Source: an uncultured Gammaproteobacteria bacterium | GTDB lineage: Bacteria > Pseudomonadota > Gammaproteobacteria > CAMYKB01 | Assembly: GCA_947258875.1 (NCBI GenBank) | Contig: CAMYKB010000026.1 | Location: 1-60,144 of the forward strand | Direction of reading: 5' to 3' | Length of the DNA: 60,144 nucleotides | Part shown: piece after piece, positions 54,744 to 60,144 of the stretch | Numbering within the stretch: position 1 is the first letter of the stretch | How the letters are laid out: each line of letters opens with the position of its first letter | Translations under genes and position numbers: made by a program | The notes under the pieces: model-generated | Seen by the model: only the letters and a program-made list of their open reading frames with translations | Databases searched by the model: none | Told to the model about the DNA's origin: nothing

Positions 54744-55733
54744 TCAGCTGGCACGCGCCTCAACTTGCAGCTCAGTAATCCGCTTAGCAGCTTCTTCAAT
54801 CACCTCGATACCGGCCCCTTCCTTATAGGCGTGTTCACTGATATAACGCCGCCAGGCTTTGGCACCGGGCAGGCCCTGGAACAGGCCTATCATGTGGCGG
54901 GTGATGTGTTTTAGGTAGATGCCTTCACTAAGTTGAGTTTCGATATACGGCAGGTAGTTTTGCAGTATGTCAAAGCGTGTTGGGATGTCGTGCTCGTCGT
55001 TGTAGATGAGACGGTCGACTTCGGCTAACAGGTAGGGGTTACTGTAGGCTTCGCGGCCGAGCATGACACCGTCAACGTGTTGCAGGTGTTGTTGTGTTTC
55101 GTGCAGGGTTTTGATACCGCCGTTGATGATGATCTTCAGGTGCGGGAAATCGCGTTTTAACTGGTAGACCACATCGTAACGTAATGGTGGCACGTCGCGG
55201 TTTTCCCTGGGGCTGAGTCCTTTCAACCAGGCCTTGCGCGCGTGGATGATGAAGGTGTTGCACCCAGCGGCTTCTACCTTGTTGACGAATTCAAGCAATT
55301 CCCCGTAAGAGTCTTGTGCATCGATGCCGATGCGTGACTTGACGGTGACGGGGATGGTAACCGCTGCATTCATGCGTGCGACACATTCGGCAACCAGATC
55401 AGGGTTAGCCATGAGGCAGGCGCCGAATTGTCCGGATTGCACGCGGTCGCTGGGGCAACCGACATTGATATTCACTTCATCATAACCGGCATCTTGCGCG
55501 AATTTGGCGCAGGTGCCCATGTCACGGGGTTCTGAGCCGCCTATCTGCAAGGCAACCGGGTGTTCGCTTTGGTTGTATTTCAGGAAACGTTCGCGGTCAC
55601 CGTGGATCAACGCGCCGGTGGTGATCATTTCGGTATACAGCACGCTCTGGCGCGTGATCAGGCGCAGCAGATGACGGAAATGCCTGTCGGTGCAGTCCAT
55701 CATCGGAGCGATTGTAAAACGGCGATCAATCAT
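54744..55733 (-). CDS. dusA: tRNA-dihydrouridine(20/20a) synthase DusA
   Basis: A 329-residue flavin enzyme that reduces uridine 20/20a in the tRNA D-loop. It starts RRFTIAPMMDCTDRHFR. The active-site segment NINVGCPSDRVQSGQFGACL has Asn 90 and Cys 93, and FIIHARKAWLKGLSP and IINGGIKT follow. The C-terminal helical domain binds tRNA. It starts 17 bases after the M17 peptidase gene, so the two probably form an operon. Confidence 0.93.
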   Translation of the reverse strand: MIDRRFTIAPMMDCTDRHFRHLLRLITRQSVLYTEMITTGALIHGDRERFLKYNQSEHPVALQIGGSEPRDMGTCAKFAQDAGYDEVNINVGCPSDRVQSGQFGACLMANPDLVAECVARMNAAVTIPVTVKSRIGIDAQDSYGELLEFVNKVEAAGCNTFIIHARKAWLKGLSPRENRDVPPLRYDVVYQLKRDFPHLKIIINGGIKTLHETQQHLQHVDGVMLGREAYSNPYLLAEVDRLIYNDEHDIPTRFDILQNYLPYIETQLSEGIYLKHITRHMIGLFQGLPGAKAWRRYISEHAYKEGAGIEVIEEAAKRITELQVEARAS

Positions 55734-55750
55734 AAGAATTACACGATGAC

Positions 55751-57133
55751 TTAATGGGCGTAACGTTTACTCAGGTAATCGAACATCGCACTCACGCCCA
55801 TCGCCTCGCCACCTTTGGGGCGCCCTGCCCGGTTGCGGGCATTCCAGGCCATGACGTCGATATGCACCCACTCGATATCGGCGGGTACAAATTCCTGCAG
55901 GAAGAGTGCTGCAGTAATCGAGCCACCAAAGGGATCCGTGGCCGCGTTCTTGATATCCGCGATTTGGCTGTTAAGCATGTAACAGTAGGGTTTATGCAGT
56001 GGCATGCGCCACAATGGGTCATATACATGCTCGGCGGACTCAATAATGCCTCGGGATACGGTGTCTGAATTACAGAACAATGCAGGCACTTCGGTGCCCA
56101 GCGCGACACGCGCGGCACCGGTCAGGGTGGCGAAATCTATAATCAGTTCGGGCTTTTTATCGGCGGCTTCGGTCAAGGCATCACAGAGCACCAGCCGGCC
56201 TTCGGCATCGGTATTATCAATTTCGATACTGGTGCCCTTGCGTGAGGTGACAATATCGCCCGGACGGAAGGCATCTCCGGAGATGGCATTATCAACGGCC
56301 GGGATCAACACGCGCAGGTTCACGGGTAATTGCTGCGCCATGATCATCCGTGCCAACCCTAGCACATGTGCCGCACCGCCCATGTCTTTTTTCATGTAGC
56401 GCATGCCAACGGCGGGTTTAATATCCAGGCCGCCGGTGTCAAAGCACACACCCTTGCCGACCAGGGTGATTCTGGGATGCCCGGCATCCCCCCATTGCAC
56501 ATCGATGAGTTGCGGCGCATGATCACTGGCGCGGCCGACGGCATGGATTACCGGATAATTATCCAGCAACAGTTGCTCACCCGCCGTGAGCGTGCAGGTC
56601 GCCGCGTATTTCTCCGCCAATTGCTGCGCAGCCTCGGCGAGATGCTGGGGCATCATGTCTGCTGCCGGGGTATTGATGAGATCACGGACCTGCGAGATAG
56701 CCTCCACCTGGTAAGCAATCGCTCCAGCATCGAGGCTAGGATCCATCACCAGCTTGCCTACTGCCCGGTCATTATTAGCCTTGTAACGATCGAAGCGGTA
56801 ACACCCCAACCCCCAAGCCTGGGTGGCAAGCCCAAGTTGCGCGGCACTCCAGTCCGTCTGTAGTGTGTAATTTCCCGCAGGCAGTTTTGTCGGCAATGCA
56901 CCAACCACCCACGGATCGAATGGATTATCAACGCCCAGCAGCACCATCGCGATGTCGCCCTCCGGATCGGGCACCAGGCATGTCGTCTCAACCTTGGCAG
57001 TAAATTTGTTCGTTGTAACCCATTTCTTAACATACGGACTTTGCCCCTGCACCCAGGGTTTCAGTTCGTCCGCTGTCAAGGGTATGACGGGAGTCGCGTC
57101 AGCATCAGCCGACTCGATGAAACACTCAAGCAT
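55751..57133 (-). CDS. M17 leucyl aminopeptidase family protein
   Basis: A 460-residue cytosolic metallo-aminopeptidase. The C-terminal catalytic domain has GKGVCFDTGGLDIKPAVGM with metal ligands, MKKDMGGAAHVLGLA and the signature NTDAEGRLVLCDAL. It ends with the family's PFGGSITAALFLQEF and HIDVMAW segments. It hydrolyses N-terminal amino acids from peptides with two divalent metals. A GGAGAG Shine-Dalgarno precedes the ATG. It resembles the shorter PepB-like group. Confidence 0.9.
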   Translation of the reverse strand: MLECFIESADADATPVIPLTADELKPWVQGQSPYVKKWVTTNKFTAKVETTCLVPDPEGDIAMVLLGVDNPFDPWVVGALPTKLPAGNYTLQTDWSAAQLGLATQAWGLGCYRFDRYKANNDRAVGKLVMDPSLDAGAIAYQVEAISQVRDLINTPAADMMPQHLAEAAQQLAEKYAATCTLTAGEQLLLDNYPVIHAVGRASDHAPQLIDVQWGDAGHPRITLVGKGVCFDTGGLDIKPAVGMRYMKKDMGGAAHVLGLARMIMAQQLPVNLRVLIPAVDNAISGDAFRPGDIVTSRKGTSIEIDNTDAEGRLVLCDALTEAADKKPELIIDFATLTGAARVALGTEVPALFCNSDTVSRGIIESAEHVYDPLWRMPLHKPYCYMLNSQIADIKNAATDPFGGSITAALFLQEFVPADIEWVHIDVMAWNARNRAGRPKGGEAMGVSAMFDYLSKRYAH

Positions 57134-57281
57134 AATCTCTCCAAACCCCCTTACTATTTAGGGGCGTATGTTACTGTATTCAAGGCATGAAGTGTGAAAT
57201 GGGATGCATACCCTGTGCTAGAATGCACCATTCAATTCATCTGAAAACCTTACCCGTATTACTGCTAACACATTGCACCTT

Positions 57282-58220
57282 ATGACCGCTGCGCTTTCTA
57301 TCCAAAATCTAAGTAAAACCTACAAAAACGGCTTTACCGCTCTCAAGGGCATCGATCTTGAAGTACAACAAGGCGATTTCTTTGCGCTGCTGGGGCCTAA
57401 TGGCGCGGGCAAATCAACCACCATCGGCATTATCAGCTCTCTGATTAACAAGACCACAGGTAAAGTAGCTATCTTTGGGCATGATACCGATACCGAATTC
57501 TCCACCGCCAAGACCTATTTAGGACTGGTACCACAGGAATTCAACTTCAACGTGTTCGAGCCGGTCGGCGAGATCGTAATCAATCAAGCCGGGTATTATG
57601 GTATCGACCGCCACACGGCACGCAAATCGGCAGAATACTACCTCAAGCAACTCGGTTTATGGGACAAGCGCCATGATCAGGCGCGTAATCTTTCCGGTGG
57701 CATGAAACGTCGCCTGATGATTGCACGTTCACTGGTGCACCACCCAAAATTATTGATCCTCGATGAGCCGACGGCGGGTGTTGATATCGAGATCCGCCGC
57801 TCGATGTGGGATTTCCTGCGCAAGATCAATGCCGATGGTACGACCATCATTCTAACGACGCATTATCTTGAAGAGGCTGAGAGCCTGTGCCGCAACATCG
57901 CCATTATCGATAGAGGAAATCTGATTGAAAACACCAGTATGCGCGAACTGCTTGCCCGGTTAAATGTTGAAACGTTCATTTTGTATCTCAAGAATCCCGT
58001 GCGAGAGTTGCCTTCACTACACTGCAAAAATGTGCATCAAGTTGATGAAACCACTCTTGAGGTCTCGGTTTCCAAGGAAAAAAACCTCAATGAATTGTTC
58101 AATGACTTCACAAAATGCGGCATCGAAATATTGAGCATGAAAAACAAGACCAACCGCCTGGAAGAACTGTTCATGCAAATGGTTGAAAACGGCGATGCCG
58201 TGGCAGGTGATCTGGCATGA
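57282..58220 (+). CDS. ABC exporter ATP-binding protein (YadG-like)
   Basis: From ATG 57282 the product is 312 residues. Walker A is LLGPNGAGKSTTIG (about 39-52), signature ARNLSGGMKRRLMIARSL, Walker B LLILDEPTAGVD, and the H-loop is in LTTHYLEE. The C-terminal 90 residues match the YadG-type extension. It powers the permease encoded next, which it overlaps by 4 bases. A TTG at 57273 is a less likely start. Confidence 0.88.
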   Translation: MTAALSIQNLSKTYKNGFTALKGIDLEVQQGDFFALLGPNGAGKSTTIGIISSLINKTTGKVAIFGHDTDTEFSTAKTYLGLVPQEFNFNVFEPVGEIVINQAGYYGIDRHTARKSAEYYLKQLGLWDKRHDQARNLSGGMKRRLMIARSLVHHPKLLILDEPTAGVDIEIRRSMWDFLRKINADGTTIILTTHYLEEAESLCRNIAIIDRGNLIENTSMRELLARLNVETFILYLKNPVRELPSLHCKNVHQVDETTLEVSVSKEKNLNELFNDFTKCGIEILSMKNKTNRLEELFMQMVENGDAVAGDLA

Positions 58221-58990
58221 CCCTGCAGCAGCAATACACCGCTTTCAAGACCATAATGATCAGGGAGTTCCTGAGGTTTATAAGAATCTGGGTACAGACG
58301 GTACTGCCACCTGCGATCATCACGGCGCTTTATTTCATCATTTTCGGTAAGCTGATTGGCTCACAGATAGGGCCGATTGATGGCTACAGTTATATGGAAT
58401 ACATAGTACCTGGATTGATCATGCTGTCCATCATTACCAATTCCTACGCCAATGTCGTGTCCTCGTTTTACGGTTCAAAATTCCAGCACAATATCGAAGA
58501 AATGCTGGTTTCACCGGTGCCCAACTATATTATCATTTTGGGATTCACTAGCGGTGGCGTGGCACGCGGACTATTGGTTGGTTGTATTGTGTTTCTGGTG
58601 TCACTACTTTTTACAGACCTGCATATACATAATCTATTCGTAACCGCCAGCGTCATACTGCTGACATCAATCCTGTTTTCACTTTCGGGGTTAATCAATG
58701 GCGTGTTCGCCAGGAGTTTTGATGATATCTCGATTATTCCGACCTTCGTACTGACACCGCTGACCTATCTTGGCGGCGTGTTTTATTCGATCAAAATGTT
58801 GTCTGATTTCTGGCAGGACATTTCATTAATCAATCCGATTCTCTATATGGTGAATGCCTTCAGGTACGGGATATTGGGGATAACGGATATTAACCTGGCT
58901 GTATCGTTCAGCATTATTCTGGGTTTTATCATCATACTTTTCAGCGTGTGTCTCTATCTATTAAATAGGGGTGTAGGTATTCGCACTTAG
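58217..58990 (+). CDS. ABC-2 type permease (YadH-like)
   Basis: A 257-residue membrane protein with about six helices. It has the ABC-2 signature GGVFYSIKMLSDFWQDISLI, the amphipathic N-terminal segment, and YMEYIVPGLIMLSIITNSYA. It overlaps the ATPase gene by ATGA. Together they form an exporter of unknown substrate. It converges on the AAA-FHA gene with a 16-base gap. Confidence 0.88.
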   Translation: MTLQQQYTAFKTIMIREFLRFIRIWVQTVLPPAIITALYFIIFGKLIGSQIGPIDGYSYMEYIVPGLIMLSIITNSYANVVSSFYGSKFQHNIEEMLVSPVPNYIIILGFTSGGVARGLLVGCIVFLVSLLFTDLHIHNLFVTASVILLTSILFSLSGLINGVFARSFDDISIIPTFVLTPLTYLGGVFYSIKMLSDFWQDISLINPILYMVNAFRYGILGITDINLAVSFSIILGFIIILFSVCLYLLNRGVGIRT

Positions 58991-59006
58991 ATATACGGAT
59001 CGCGCA

Positions 59007-60144
59007 CTATGAGTTCTTAGTATGTAAGTTGGTAATCTTTCCGTTTTCTATCGAAACAGTATCATTCAGCAACTTAGCGGCATCACTTTGGTTGAGCATC
59101 TCTCCCCCATTCTCGCAAAATTGCAATTTACAACGCCCAATTTTAATGACATCACCATCTCTAAGTTGGTGTTTCCTGCTTATGCGTTCGCTATTTACAA
59201 TAGTCCCATTTGTGCTATTTATATCTTCGATATAGACATTAGCTTGTTCTATCATAACTTTTGCGTGGTGCCCACTAACTGAGATATCATCAAGCATGAT
59301 GTCATTGCCAGGCATACGACCTATGTTAGTTTGATCTCCTAATATCGAGTGTGATTTCAAATCGTTACCAGCTCGCACATGGATTAGTTTAGGAGCATTC
59401 TGGTTTTTCTTATCTGCTTGCCTTCTCCTTGGTGCACCGCTGGATGAATTATGAGCGCGTTCGCTATAAGGCAACCAACCGAGCTCAGAGATAGCTTCTT
59501 CAATAATGCCTGGAGTAATGATTTTCGAATCATCTACAAATGCTGAGATAAGTGCAGTATCACACAAAGCGTTTATTAGCCGAGGAATACCTCCGGAATA
59601 ACGGTAGATCAATTCTATTGATGCATTTGAAAATGGGCTGCGTTTTTTACGCCCAGCAATTGTTAATCTGTGTTTTATGTAGGTGCGTGTCTCAATTTCA
59701 GACAATGGCTCGAGATGAAACCTGAATCGTATCCGCTGAGCAAGCTGATCCATACTCGGAGAATCAAGTGTTTCTTTTAGCTCGGGTTGTCCTGCTAGGA
59801 TAAGATTAAGTATTTTTTCTTTCTTTATCTCAAGGCCTGTCAGTAAACGTATCTCTTCGAGTACACGGGGGCTCAAATTTTGCGCTTCATCGATGATTAA
59901 CAGAATTTGGTTGCCTTTCTCGTGATTCTCCAGCAGAAAATGATTCAGTATATTCAGTAATTCGACTTTATTTGTACTATAGGTTTCCACACCAAACTCG
60001 GACAACACTGCCTGTAGGAATTCGACCTCGTTGAGTTGAGTTTGGTGTAGCTTAGCGACTATTACGTTATCGTCGAGCTGACTAATCAGGGCTTCAATCA
60101 GAGTGCTCTTACCAGAGCCTACTCCGCCAGTGATAACCGCGAAA
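59007..60144 (-). CDS. GspA/ExeA-type AAA ATPase with C-terminal FHA domain (runs off right edge)
   Basis: The frame is open from the stop at 59007 through base 60144; about 378 codons are visible and the start is missing. Walker A reads TGGVGSGKSTLIEAL just inside the right edge. Walker B is QILLIIDEAQNLSP, followed by LEEIRLLTGLE and LAGQPELKETL. After the helical lid a linker (GAPRRRQADKKNQNA) leads to an FHA domain in the last third (NIGRMPGNDIMLDD, SVSGHHAKV, DINSTNGTIVN). FHA domains bind phosphothreonine. GspA-type ATPases work with secretion or cell-wall machinery. The combination suggests phospho-dependent recruitment; the partner genes lie outside the window. Confidence 0.85.
   Translation of the reverse strand, partial: FAVITGGVGSGKSTLIEALISQLDDNVIVAKLHQTQLNEVEFLQAVLSEFGVETYSTNKVELLNILNHFLLENHEKGNQILLIIDEAQNLSPRVLEEIRLLTGLEIKKEKILNLILAGQPELKETLDSPSMDQLAQRIRFRFHLEPLSEIETRTYIKHRLTIAGRKKRSPFSNASIELIYRYSGGIPRLINALCDTALISAFVDDSKIITPGIIEEAISELGWLPYSERAHNSSSGAPRRRQADKKNQNAPKLIHVRAGNDLKSHSILGDQTNIGRMPGNDIMLDDISVSGHHAKVMIEQANVYIEDINSTNGTIVNSERISRKHQLRDGDVIKIGRCKLQFCENGGEMLNQSDAAKLLNDTVSIENGKITNLHTKNS

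Overview
The window looks like chromosomal DNA of a facultatively anaerobic gammaproteobacterium of intermediate GC content. The basis is a CpxAR/CpxP-like envelope stress locus, DusA, ZapE, class I fructose-bisphosphate aldolase, FNR-type operator sites, a TolC/RND locus and three c-di-GMP enzymes. I cannot fix the genus. The metabolic genes (group 3b NiFe hydrogenase with hyp genes, pyruvate:ferredoxin oxidoreductase, malonate catabolism) suggest a versatile, perhaps sulfur- or sediment-associated lineage, but that is inference. No rRNA, tRNA, CRISPR array or complete transposon was recognised.

Layout. 1-1.9 kb: the edge of an integrase gene, a DUF1778/GNAT toxin-antitoxin pair with a visible promoter and operator, and an AT-rich spacer (island-like). 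1.9-8.9 kb: a Cache-GGDEF diguanylate cyclase converging on a two-gene operon that couples a GltD-like NAD(P)H/FAD/Fe-S protein to PFOR. 9.1-14.5 kb: a TolC-RND efflux locus whose RND gene is broken, with a divergent TetR regulator behind a clear promoter/operator. 14.7-18.8 kb: a HAMP-GGDEF-EAL protein and a RES/Xre toxin-antitoxin module. 19.0-23.6 kb: a group 3b (NADP-linked) NiFe hydrogenase operon, hydBGDA plus its protease. 23.6-29.6 kb: class I aldolase, a patatin-like protein, the divergent Spy/CpxP-cpxRA locus with a triple GTAAA operator, and an M48 lipoprotein protease. 29.7-33.6 kb: a frameshifted P-loop kinase-like gene and a TAXI-TRAP transporter. 33.8-41.0 kb: hypCABDFE, a divergent small His-rich membrane protein, and a FieF-like cation exporter. 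41.2-43.4 kb: zapE and mdh, followed by a repeat-rich spacer. 43.9-50.8 kb: a complete malonate pathway, matB / matR-TRAP(P,Q,M)-matA. 50.9-60.1 kb: a TauE-like exporter with an apparent CTG start, a solute-binding protein paired with a GGDEF-EAL protein, pepM17-dusA, a YadGH-type ABC exporter, and an incomplete GspA-type ATPase with an FHA domain.

How the parts work together. The most coherent system is the hydrogenase regulon. The hydrogenase operon and the hyp operon lie about 10 kb apart, yet both carry FNR-like boxes with identical box-to-minus-10 spacing. The hyp box sits between two mirror-image minus-10 elements, so it should drive hyp genes on one side and an undescribed 67-residue His-rich membrane protein on the other. 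The malonate cluster is self-contained: TRAP uptake, CoA activation by MatB, decarboxylation to acetyl-CoA by MatA, and control by MatR. NADPH-linked electron transfer recurs (group 3b hydrogenase; PFOR with a GltD-like partner), which suggests a shared NADPH/ferredoxin/H2 pool.
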